DNA from: Opitutia bacterium UBA7441
Lineage (GTDB): Bacteria; Verrucomicrobiota; Verrucomicrobiia; Opitutales; Coraliomargaritaceae
DNA: 16,543 nucleotides
Assembly (NCBI GenBank): GCA_002480015.1
Contig: DLQD01000008.1
Coordinates: forward strand, 1 to 16,543
Reading direction: 5' to 3'
Shown: one piece after another, positions 6,555 to 13,850 of the stretch
How the letters are laid out: each line of letters begins with the position of its first letter
Numbering within the stretch: the first letter of the stretch is position 1
Made by a program: the position numbers and the translations under genes
Notes under the pieces: model-generated
The model's database searches: none
The model's input: only the letters and a program-made list of their open reading frames with translations
Told to the model about the DNA's origin: nothing

Positions 6555-7147
6555 TGCGCATCCTCGTTTTGACCCGTAAAGATCGACCAGTATTTGACCA
6601 TGTATTGGGTCCCGGAGGAGACGGTCAGTAGCGTAGCGATGCAGAAGAAGACCACGCCGCCTAGATGCAACACATCCCCCGCAACCACAGGCAACAACTC
6701 AGGGAAATCGTTACGCACCGCAATAGCCAGCAAGAGCAAAATCGCAGCCACGATCTGCGAGACGGTCTTGTGCTTGCCCGACTTCTCCGCCCCAAGGACG
6801 ACGCCGGAACTAGCCGCGACCAAACGTAATCCAGTGATCAGAAACTCACGGCTTAAAATCAGAAGGAGCAGCGGCAGCGTCCAAGCAGGCAGTTTGTGAG
6901 CGGCCAGCAGCGTAATGAAGAGCCCGACCATAAAAACCTTATCAGTCAGCGCGTCCATCAGCTTGCCAAAGTTCGAGACCAAACCCTGCTTGCGCGCATA
7001 GTAGCCATCCGCCCAATCCGTAAGGGCTCCGACGACGAAGAGGACAAAAGCAATTGTGCTCGCCCCTGTGAATGGCGCGTAGAGAAAGGCCACGATCCCG
7101 AATAAAATCGGGATACGAGAAAGCGTCAGTACATTTGGTAGATTCAC
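6551..7147 (-). CDS. pgsA: CDP-diacylglycerol-glycerol-3-phosphate 3-phosphatidyltransferase
   Basis: Integral membrane enzyme that condenses CDP-diacylglycerol with glycerol 3-phosphate to phosphatidylglycerol phosphate. 198 residues. The opening NLPNVLTLSRI is the classic PgsA start. The CDP-alcohol phosphotransferase motif is complete: Asp44, Asp47-Gly48, Ala51-Arg52, Gly61, Asp65 and Asp69, with the exact D-x2-DG-x2-AR-x8-G-x3-D-x3-D spacing. Several membrane helices follow. The start codon is GTG at 7147; a 109-bp gap separates it from the ABC permease upstream. It overlaps pgpA downstream, so two consecutive pathway steps sit side by side. Related phosphatidyltransferases such as PssA share the motif, but the N-terminus and the pgpA neighbour favour PgsA. 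Confidence 0.93.
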   Translation of the reverse strand: MNLPNVLTLSRIPILFGIVAFLYAPFTGASTIAFVLFVVGALTDWADGYYARKQGLVSNFGKLMDALTDKVFMVGLFITLLAAHKLPAWTLPLLLLILSREFLITGLRLVAASSGVVLGAEKSGKHKTVSQIVAAILLLLAIAVRNDFPELLPVVAGDVLHLGGVVFFCIATLLTVSSGTQYMVKYWSIFTGQNEDAQ

Positions 7148-7256
7148 AACGTCAAGACTGTCCCAGATGCCGCGAGTCGGCTAGCTAAAAATAAGGAAGT
7201 TTCGAGGCACCGACTGAAGCAACAGATGCAGGGGCTGCAATGAAATCCAACAGTCA

Positions 7257-8099
7257 CTAACGCCCGAGAAGACGATGACCCGCGTTGGCTAGCAGATATA
7301 CGATCGCAGCCAGGAGAATAATCGACGGCCCAGTAGGGAAATCGAGCGAAAAGCTGAGCCCCAAACCGAAAAAGGCAAAGCCGGCAGTCAGCACGACAGA
7401 GGCGAGTAACATCTGCCCGAGACTGCGCGCACGGAGCGAAGCGATCGCTGGAGGCAAGGTGAGCAAGGCAATGACAAGGACGATGCCAACGAGAGAAACC
7501 AATGTGACCACCGTGAGCGCCGTCAGGATCAGGAGCAGAATATAAATACCATCGGCATGAACGCCACGGATCGAGGCGAACTCTGAATCGAAACAGACCG
7601 CAATGATCTGGCGGTGCCAGAGCAACAACATCGCGACGATAAATGCCCCCACTCCACCTGCGATCCAGATATCCGAACGGGTGACCAAAAGAATGTCGCC
7701 GAACAAATAGGCCATCGGATCGACGTAGCCCGGCGTGCGTGCGATGAAGAGCAGACCGATCGCCATACCCGTCACCCAGATCGCGCCGATGACGGCATCC
7801 TCGCGCTGCTTGCTGCGGAGCGAGACCCAGGCGATCACACCCGCCGAAAGTAGCGCCGCCAGCAACGCGCCCAGCAGGGGGTGCAACCAAGTCCAGCCCA
7901 GCACTTCACGCGCATAGAGCACGGCACCGATCCCACCGAGGACCGAGTGGGCAATCGCCGCGGCCAAGTAGCTGATCCGCCGCGCGACGACAAACGTACC
8001 CACTGCGCCGAGCGGGATACTACCGATAAGACCGAGCAGGAGCGCGTTGCGCAAAAAGCCCAAGTCCGGGTCCGAAAGCGCCTGGAAGAAGTCAGTCAT
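7257..8099 (-). CDS. Metal (Zn/Mn/Fe) ABC transporter permease, ABC-3 family
   Basis: 280-residue inner-membrane channel of a ZnuABC/MntABC/TroABCD-type importer. About eight or nine hydrophobic helices fill the protein. Family landmarks are RRISYLAAAIAHSVLGGIG near the start, DPMAYLFGDIL in the middle, and LLTLPPAIA and FPTGPSIILLAA towards the end. The start was chosen as the ATG at 8099: GGAGG lies 8 nt upstream on the minus strand, one of the few strong Shine-Dalgarno sites in this window, and MTDFFQ leads straight into the conserved part. An in-frame ATG at 8159 would add 20 residues overlapping the ATPase. The gene overlaps the ATPase stop by 8 bp. The metal cannot be told from the permease alone. 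Confidence 0.92.
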   Translation of the reverse strand: MTDFFQALSDPDLGFLRNALLLGLIGSIPLGAVGTFVVARRISYLAAAIAHSVLGGIGAVLYAREVLGWTWLHPLLGALLAALLSAGVIAWVSLRSKQREDAVIGAIWVTGMAIGLLFIARTPGYVDPMAYLFGDILLVTRSDIWIAGGVGAFIVAMLLLWHRQIIAVCFDSEFASIRGVHADGIYILLLILTALTVVTLVSLVGIVLVIALLTLPPAIASLRARSLGQMLLASVVLTAGFAFFGLGLSFSLDFPTGPSIILLAAIVYLLANAGHRLLGR

Positions 8100-8895
8100 G
8101 ATGATGTCCTCCATGACTATCGAGATGCTCATGGTCATGCTGTACCATACGCACTTCATGGCCGTAGAGCTCGCGGATACGCGCCTCGGTCAGCTCGATA
8201 GTCGGGTGCACATGAACGCAGCCATTGACGCAGACGACCTTTGGGACCGAACGAGAGACAAAGGCTAAATCGTGTGAGACGGTGATAATTGTCAGCTCCG
8301 CACCGAGCGCCTTGAGGCTTGCCATTAAGCGTTCCTCTGCAGCCACGTCGACGTGCGCGGTCGGCTCGTCGAGGAGCAGTAGCTCTGCTTTAGCGACGAG
8401 CGCCCGGGCGATCAAAACGGCTTGGCGCTGCCCTCCGGAAAGGCTAGCAAAGGGCTGCTTGGCTTGATCGGACAAGCCCATTTTCTCGAGTGCTCCAAAC
8501 GCAGCGGCACGATCCGCACGATTGACGAAGCCAAGGCTCCTGCGTTGCAGGCGTCCCATGAGCGCGACATCGAGAGCAGTTACCGGGAACAGCGGGTCGA
8601 ATTCAATCTGCTGCGGCACGTAGCCGACACGGGCACGTCCACGCTTGGCCGTTTGGCCGAAGAGGCGTATCTGCCCCTGGTTCGGAGTGAGCAAGCCGAG
8701 CATCAGTTTGAGCAAAGTCGACTTACCCCCTCCATTAGGACCGACCACACAGATTGATTCACCCTTATAAATGTCGAAATCGGCGTCCTCGATGACGAGG
8801 TTCCGCCCATAGCTGAAAGACACGCCTTCGAAGCAAACCACTGGTTCGCCTGAATGTGCCTGGCAGCTACAGTCGCTATGTGCCGAATCAATCAT
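8092..8895 (-). CDS. Metal ABC transporter ATP-binding protein
   Basis: 267-residue ATPase that powers the neighbouring permease. Walker A GPNGGGKST is at 52-60, the Q-loop in GYVPQQIEFDP (91-101), signature LSGGQ at 152-156, Walker B LLLLDEP at 172-178 and the switch His208 in VSHD. This set and the sequence style are those of ZnuC/MntB/TroB-type ATPases. Two unusual features are seen: a Cys/His-bearing N-terminus (SDCSCQAH) and a His-rich C-terminal tail (253-266) with seven His in fourteen residues. These may bind the transported metal. The start is an ATG at 8895 that shares a base with the lipoprotein stop (TGATG); a TTG three bases earlier is the alternative. GGAAG lies about 13 nt upstream, a weak ribosome site. 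Coupled translation is likely. Confidence 0.94.
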   Translation of the reverse strand: MIDSAHSDCSCQAHSGEPVVCFEGVSFSYGRNLVIEDADFDIYKGESICVVGPNGGGKSTLLKLMLGLLTPNQGQIRLFGQTAKRGRARVGYVPQQIEFDPLFPVTALDVALMGRLQRRSLGFVNRADRAAAFGALEKMGLSDQAKQPFASLSGGQRQAVLIARALVAKAELLLLDEPTAHVDVAAEERLMASLKALGAELTIITVSHDLAFVSRSVPKVVCVNGCVHVHPTIELTEARIRELYGHEVRMVQHDHEHLDSHGGHHHD

Positions 8896-9764
8896 CAATT
8901 AAAGCTATCTTCCAAAGCCTGCGCGATGTCTAGCATGTTGCGAAAATAATCAACGCTGAGTACGTCCAGTTCCACGACCTCAACACCCAGCGCCCGGGCC
9001 AGCACTTCAGCACTGCTGCGACCGAACTCCGGTTGACTGAAAATCGCCCCGACGCCATCCGCCTTCGCCGCCTCAACCAATCCGGCAATCTGCCGCGCCG
9101 AGGGCGCACTGCCAGCATGCTCGATCGAGCGTTGAACGAGACCATAGCGCTCGGCAAAATGACCGAGTGAGGGGTGGTTGATATAAAAGCTGCGCCCCGC
9201 AAAAGGCGCAAAGCGCAGGCGCAAGGCGGCATCTAGTTCGCGCAGCTGTCGATTGAGGGCCTCAGCCTTCGCATTGAAAATATCTGCAGACGCCGGCTCT
9301 AACTCGATCAATGCCACACGCACCTGCTCCACGAATTCCAGCATCCAGACCGGGTCCATCCAAACATGTGGATCCAGATCGCCATGCAGGCAACCAGCGT
9401 GATGTGCATGGTCATGGCCAGCCTCGATTAAATCACTCGTCTGAACAAAGTGCAGCTGCGGCATCGAGCGCTCCATCTTGGCAAGGATCCTTCGCTCCAG
9501 CGGCATACCGACGCCGAAGTAGATCTCTGCTTTAGCCAAGTCCACCATTTGCGGCACACTCGGCGCGTAGGTCTCTGGACTCTGTCCGGGCCGTACCATG
9601 ACATGGACGCTCGCCCACTCCCCGGCGACCGCTTCGACCATCGCTTTCTGAGGTGGAATGGTCACCCAGATCGCGTGCTCCCCGAGGGACTCGCTCTTTG
9701 GCGCACAGCCAATCAAAGACAAGGAGAGGGCGAGTGTGGCCAAAGCATTATAATGAAAGCGCAT
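8895..9764 (-). CDS. Metal ABC transporter substrate-binding lipoprotein (ZnuA/TroA family)
   Basis: 289-residue lipoprotein that captures a divalent metal outside the inner membrane and hands it to the permease. A signal peptide ends in the lipobox LIGC, with lipidated Cys20. The start was set at 9764 because MRFHYNALATLALSLSLIGC makes a proper signal peptide; an upstream in-frame start at 9839 would add 25 residues and spoil it. The cluster 9 (TroA-like) fold is seen: a His-rich loop (GHDHAHHAGCLHGDLDPH, 116-133), His197 in NHPSLGH and Asp267 in the last domain. The first metal ligand of the family, His in the PHxYEP segment, is Glu64 here (SPETYAPS). No Zur-type dyad was found upstream. 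Zinc or manganese is likely; this is inference. Confidence 0.92.
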   Translation of the reverse strand: MRFHYNALATLALSLSLIGCAPKSESLGEHAIWVTIPPQKAMVEAVAGEWASVHVMVRPGQSPETYAPSVPQMVDLAKAEIYFGVGMPLERRILAKMERSMPQLHFVQTSDLIEAGHDHAHHAGCLHGDLDPHVWMDPVWMLEFVEQVRVALIELEPASADIFNAKAEALNRQLRELDAALRLRFAPFAGRSFYINHPSLGHFAERYGLVQRSIEHAGSAPSARQIAGLVEAAKADGVGAIFSQPEFGRSSAEVLARALGVEVVELDVLSVDYFRNMLDIAQALEDSFN

Positions 9765-9810
9765 GGTAAATAAACACAGAACAGAGATGCCACCTACTTT
9801 GCGCGGCACA

Positions 9811-9839
9811 AGTGTAAATGTAGCCCGCTGCTTCAGCAA
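9811..9839 (-). promoter_or_regulatory. Possible promoter of the metal ABC operon
   Basis: On the minus strand TTGCTG (9839-9834) and TACACT (9816-9811) are separated by 17 bp, matching -35 and -10 boxes at 3/6 and 4/6. It lies about 47 bp before the lipoprotein ATG. The match is weak. Confidence 0.3.
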
Positions 9840-9913
9840 GGGTTCTGCGGTGAATCCGCGTTGTATAAAAATGAGAGTGCTTTCTGAAGCCGCCCGCTAC
9901 GGTCGTGCGTCCT

Positions 9914-10672
9914 TCAAAGCACCTTGCGCAAAAACAACGCACGGTGGATCGGAGTGGCGCCGTGCGCTTTCAACACAGCGCGGTGAAGGGCGGTGCCATA
10001 GCCTTTGTGCTGTTCGAAACCGTATTCGGGGTACGTCGCCGCCACTTGCTTCATTTCACGGTCGCGCGAGACCTTGGCCGCGATACTCGCCATGGCAATC
10101 GCTAGCGACTTGGCGTCGCCTTTGACCACGCCCTCGTGGGCGTAGGGGAAGGGTTTGAGCGGACGCCCGTCGACCAGAATTCGGACACGCTCTTCTGGAG
10201 GACGAGAAGCGCACTGTCCTGAGTGAGACGAAAGGGTGTCGTCCGCAGAGTAAGCAAACAAGGTATCGGTCGCCTGAATTGTTGGCAAGGTCCACCCATC
10301 CGCCCGCACAGCCAGTGCCTCGACCGCGCGGCGCATGGCAAGGCGAGTGGCACCCAAAATGTTGAATTCTGCGATCTCTTCGACCGAACCTGAGGCCACT
10401 GCGAAGTCAATCAAACCCTCCGCTTGCAAATCCATAAGCACGGCATACTGCGCATCGCGCGTTTCGGCAGAGAGTTGTTTCGAGTCGTTAATGCGAGCGC
10501 TTTGCTCCAGCGCATCAGACGACTCAAAAAGTTTACGATGCAAGACACATGCGCCCGCCACCACAGATCCCGCGAGACATCCCCGCCCCGCCTCGTCGAT
10601 ACCAACAATAAATGGATGAGCCGACAGAAGGTTTAGGTCGTATTTTTGGAGTGGATTCAATCTATGATTCAT
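9914..10672 (-). CDS. rnhB: Ribonuclease HII
   Basis: Cuts RNA in RNA-DNA hybrids and removes single ribonucleotides misincorporated into DNA. 252 residues. The catalytic acids are all visible: Asp26 and Glu27 in GIDEAGRGCLAG, Asp168 in LVDG and Asp204 in KVSRDREM. Family segments INDSKQLS, KGDAKSLAIAMASIAAKV and YGFEQHKGYGTALH are present, as is the C-terminal HRALFL. It is about 40 residues longer than a typical enzyme because of an insertion at roughly 126-162, a low-complexity Ser/Asp-rich stretch between the helical part and the third catalytic Asp. The ATG at 10672 has no Shine-Dalgarno. The gene is 149 bp upstream of the metal transporter, so it may or may not share a transcript. Confidence 0.95.
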   Translation of the reverse strand: MNHRLNPLQKYDLNLLSAHPFIVGIDEAGRGCLAGSVVAGACVLHRKLFESSDALEQSARINDSKQLSAETRDAQYAVLMDLQAEGLIDFAVASGSVEEIAEFNILGATRLAMRRAVEALAVRADGWTLPTIQATDTLFAYSADDTLSSHSGQCASRPPEERVRILVDGRPLKPFPYAHEGVVKGDAKSLAIAMASIAAKVSRDREMKQVAATYPEYGFEQHKGYGTALHRAVLKAHGATPIHRALFLRKVL

Positions 10673-11089
10673 TAAAGCGTCAGCTCGGAGAAGATTTTCT
10701 TTATCTGAGACATATACCAGATAACTACCGTGAATTACTCACAGCAGCTCATTCTGGAATGTATTATAGGCTATCGTCGGGGTGCAAATTTAAACGCGGG
10801 GTCAGGCGTCCATCCCGCTTAGTAGAAAAGCCGTATACGTATGTCCGCGGTTCCTTTTGGTGCGAGATAAGTTCCGGCAACTGTTGCGGTTTGTTTCCCG
10901 TGGATTCAATGTTACTCGTTTCGGTGTGGTTTTGATTGTAGGTGCGAAGCAACTTTTTGTGGATGCTTCATCGTCAGAGAGCATGTAACTGGCTCTGTAT
11001 CAGTCCCACTTTCTGCGCATAGTATCTCGACTCAAAACCACTGCGAGCAACTGCTTTTGCAGTGCGCGAATGATAATTATTCCTAATAC
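10673..11089. other. 417-bp stretch with no recognisable gene
   Basis: All frames were read and no protein family was recognised; stops are frequent. The plus-strand open frame reaching 10935 begins inside rnhB and has no recognisable motif. Two local structures stand out. GCGGG (10796-10800) pairs with CCCGC (10814-10818) around the word GGGGTCAGGCGT, which resembles sequences found beside REP-associated tyrosine transposases. The hairpin ACTGC-TTTT-GCAGT lies at 11050-11063. The stretch probably also holds the rnhB promoter, but no convincing boxes were seen. It adjoins the nrdJ wreck and may be debris from the same rearrangement. Confidence 0.5.
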
Positions 11090-11092
11090 TAT

Positions 11093-11661
<569 letters not shown>

Positions 11662-11684
11662 AAGTAGAGCCTCGAGTGCATTCA

Positions 11685-12773
11685 CTACTCCGCCTTAAAC
11701 TCTGCCGTATCCCAAGGTGCTAGCCCGCACTCTCCCGCTATATCGTTAAAAGCTTTGATCTCGGCCTCAGAGAAGAGAAGACCGCCAGCCCCGTGCACGC
11801 GATCCGCCCATTGGGCTTCGATCTGTCCGGGCAGAATGCAGTTTTCATTGCCGTGTCCGAGCACATCTTCAATGACTGCTTTAACGTTTTCACTTTGGCT
11901 GCGGCCTTTCGCGAAAGCACCGCCACTGATCGCGTCGGGATGAATGACTTGGAAATAGAAGGTAGGTGTGCGCTTCTCCCCCTCTGGAATCTTGCGACTA
12001 CGAAGCGTCGGTAGACTACCCCCGATGAATGCGCCCACCAACTCGTTGATAAGGCTCAGGCCATAGCCTTTATGTGCACCAAAGGGAACCAGAGCATTGA
12101 CTGCTTTGACGTCGGTCGTCGGCTGGCCATCTTTGTCCACGGCAGCATTGGCTGGCAGTGGAGTGCCTTCACGGAGAAATTGCTGCACACGTCCCATCGC
12201 AATGACAGAAGTCGCCCAGTCGATGACCACGGGGAAGCCGACGGCATCGGTCGTCGGGAAGCCCCAACTATGGGGATTGGTTCCCAAGGTCGGAAATTTG
12301 CCCATGAATGGGACCACCTCAGCTAGTGCGGCCGTGCAGTTGGTATAAGCGATATAACCCCGCTTGGCCGCTTCCATCACATACCCACCGCCCCATAAAT
12401 AGTGGAATGCATTATCCACGGAGACTTGGCCGAGGCCGTATTTGTCAGCCATTTCAATGGCCGCATCCATCGCATCGTAAGCAGTCGCTTGACCGAGCTT
12501 TTTGTTAGCATTCCATACTTGGCTGGCTGCGAACCTTGATTCGATGACTTCAATTTCCGCGCCTGGCTGGCAACCGCCCGCAGCACTCCCGAAGAGATGA
12601 TCTAAATGCAGGGCCTTGATCGCGTTGTGCGTGCGAATTCCGTGCTCGGATGCGAGGTTCGCAAAACGGGCCGCTTGAGCGGCTTCCGCTTTCGTGTATC
12701 CACGATATTGATACGCATGGCTGACGAGCTCGGTATGTTTTTCGAAAGGGACGATATAGAATGTTTCGGGCAT
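11685..12773 (-). CDS. Ldh2-family NAD(P)-dependent dehydrogenase (malate/L-lactate type)
   Basis: 362-residue oxidoreductase of the malate/L-lactate dehydrogenase (Ldh_2, YiaK/AllD-like) family, whose members interconvert 2-oxo and 2-hydroxy acids, including sugar-derived acids such as 2,3-diketogulonate. Landmarks: EHGIRTHN (43-50, family SHGxxR), NAFHYLWGGGY (121-131), LGTNPHSWGFP (163-173), DWATS (185-189) and HKGYGLSLINELVGAF (234-249). The start at 12773 gives a typical N-terminus (MPETFYIVPF); an in-frame ATG at 12833 would overlap the upstream gene's stop region and adds unlike sequence. No Shine-Dalgarno is visible. It is last in the uronate operon, 60 bp after the hydroxyacid dehydrogenase, so a sugar-acid substrate is more likely than central malate or lactate. 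The exact substrate cannot be read. Confidence 0.85.
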   Translation of the reverse strand: MPETFYIVPFEKHTELVSHAYQYRGYTKAEAAQAARFANLASEHGIRTHNAIKALHLDHLFGSAAGGCQPGAEIEVIESRFAASQVWNANKKLGQATAYDAMDAAIEMADKYGLGQVSVDNAFHYLWGGGYVMEAAKRGYIAYTNCTAALAEVVPFMGKFPTLGTNPHSWGFPTTDAVGFPVVIDWATSVIAMGRVQQFLREGTPLPANAAVDKDGQPTTDVKAVNALVPFGAHKGYGLSLINELVGAFIGGSLPTLRSRKIPEGEKRTPTFYFQVIHPDAISGGAFAKGRSQSENVKAVIEDVLGHGNENCILPGQIEAQWADRVHGAGGLLFSEAEIKAFNDIAGECGLAPWDTAEFKAE

Positions 12774-12796
12774 AAAAACAGGATACGTGATTTGAG

Positions 12797-12810
12797 ATGC
12801 GGGATGAGGG
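12797..12810 (-). repeat. Leader motif CCCTNATCCCGCAT, copy 1
   Basis: On the plus strand ATGCGGGATGAGGG, 23 bp upstream of the Ldh2-family start. It matches 13832-13845 at 13 of 14 positions; that copy sits 20 bp upstream of the next gene in the operon. Confidence 0.5.
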
Positions 12811-12833
12811 TTCTGAAAGCGCCGGCTCGACAA

Positions 12834-13811
12834 CTAGAGTAGTGCCTCAGGCGGAGGAACATCATTCACCTGAGCCAGCGCTTTTTCGCCTTTGAGCAGA
12901 TTGACGAGGTTGTGCGTGGCCATACCAGCCTGACGTTGGACGGACTCGAAAGTGCGTGAACCGACGTGCGGCGTGATTATGCAATTCTTCGCACCGAGCA
13001 GCGGATGATCGGCGGGGGGCGGCTCTTGATCGAGAACATCCGCCCCGTAAGCCCCTAATCGACCGCTTTCCAAGGCAGCGGCAATGTCCGCGGTGTGAGT
13101 CAGTTCCCCACGGCCGCAGTTAATGAGAATGGCACCCTCTTTCATATTTTTGATACTGGCTTCACATATCATGTCACGAGTCTCCTCAGTTAAGTTAGTG
13201 TGAAGGGAAACAACGTCCGAAGCCCGCAGAAGTTGCGTCACTCCATCTGCGCGCTCGACGTGGTGCATGCAGGCAAACTCATCCGGCCAGTAGAGATCGT
13301 AAGCGATGCATTTCATGCCGAAGGCGTTGGCCCGGATGACCACTTCGCGGCCGATACGACCAAGGCCGATAATTCCGATCGTCTTCCCCATGATTTCGTG
13401 ACCAGTCATCCGTTTCCAGCCGCCGGAGGCTGTCGTGTTGGCCTGTTCAATCAAATTCTTGGTCAGTGCGAGTAAGAGCATGAAGACGTGCTCAGCGACT
13501 GTGGTATGGTTGACGCCAGGGCAAAAGCTGACGGGAATATTTTTTAAAGTCGCGTAAGCCACGTCGATCTTATCCACCCCGATGCCGTATTTCGCGATGA
13601 CCTTGAGCTTGGGTAAGGACTTGTCGATGACCGCTTGGGTGATCTCGTCATCACCACAAAGAAAGGCGTCAAAGTCGCCAGCGAGTTCCAGCATGCGTTG
13701 TTCGGAAAGTGGACCACGCTCGCGGATGATCTCAGCGCCCGTGCTTTCGAGCAGTGCGTGGTGATCGCCAGGACAGTCTTGGTAGGAAGTGGTGGTCAGT
13801 AGGATTTTCAT
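12834..13811 (-). CDS. D-isomer-specific 2-hydroxyacid dehydrogenase (SerA-like)
   Basis: 325-residue NAD-dependent enzyme that interconverts 2-oxo acids and D-2-hydroxy acids. The nucleotide-binding loop is GLGRIG (150-155), with an acidic residue after the second strand (YDLYWP, Asp172) that favours NAD over NADP. The catalytic triad is present: Arg234 in NCGRGE, Glu263 in DQEPP and His282 in TPHVGS. It lacks the C-terminal ACT or allosteric domain of long SerA proteins. The ATG at 13811 is the natural start (MKILLTT). It lies within the uronate operon, 39 bp downstream of uxaC, so the substrate is more likely a sugar-derived acid than 3-phosphoglycerate. Annotation pipelines would call it phosphoglycerate dehydrogenase; I would not. 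Confidence 0.88.
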   Translation of the reverse strand: MKILLTTTSYQDCPGDHHALLESTGAEIIRERGPLSEQRMLELAGDFDAFLCGDDEITQAVIDKSLPKLKVIAKYGIGVDKIDVAYATLKNIPVSFCPGVNHTTVAEHVFMLLLALTKNLIEQANTTASGGWKRMTGHEIMGKTIGIIGLGRIGREVVIRANAFGMKCIAYDLYWPDEFACMHHVERADGVTQLLRASDVVSLHTNLTEETRDMICEASIKNMKEGAILINCGRGELTHTADIAAALESGRLGAYGADVLDQEPPPADHPLLGAKNCIITPHVGSRTFESVQRQAGMATHNLVNLLKGEKALAQVNDVPPPEALL

Positions 13812-13831
13812 TTTACGGTGTGGGATATGGG

Positions 13832-13845
13832 ATGCGGGATCAGGG
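13832..13845 (-). repeat. Leader motif CCCTNATCCCGCAT, copy 2
   Basis: On the plus strand ATGCGGGATCAGGG, 20 bp upstream of the hydroxyacid dehydrogenase start. It lies in a run of related GGGAT units (13821-13840). Confidence 0.5.
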
Positions 13846-13850
13846 AAGAA

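Noticed and set aside
7144..7890. 248-codon minus-strand frame within the ABC permease region
   Set aside because: Out of frame with the permease, which has all family landmarks; its composition is typical of a shifted reading of a membrane protein gene.
9765..9913. Zur or MntR box upstream of the metal transporter
   Set aside because: I searched for an AT-rich dyad by eye and found none convincing, only a weak promoter-like pair.
10612..10935. 107-codon plus-strand frame starting inside rnhB
   Set aside because: It begins within a certain gene on the other strand, has no recognisable domain and no ribosome site.
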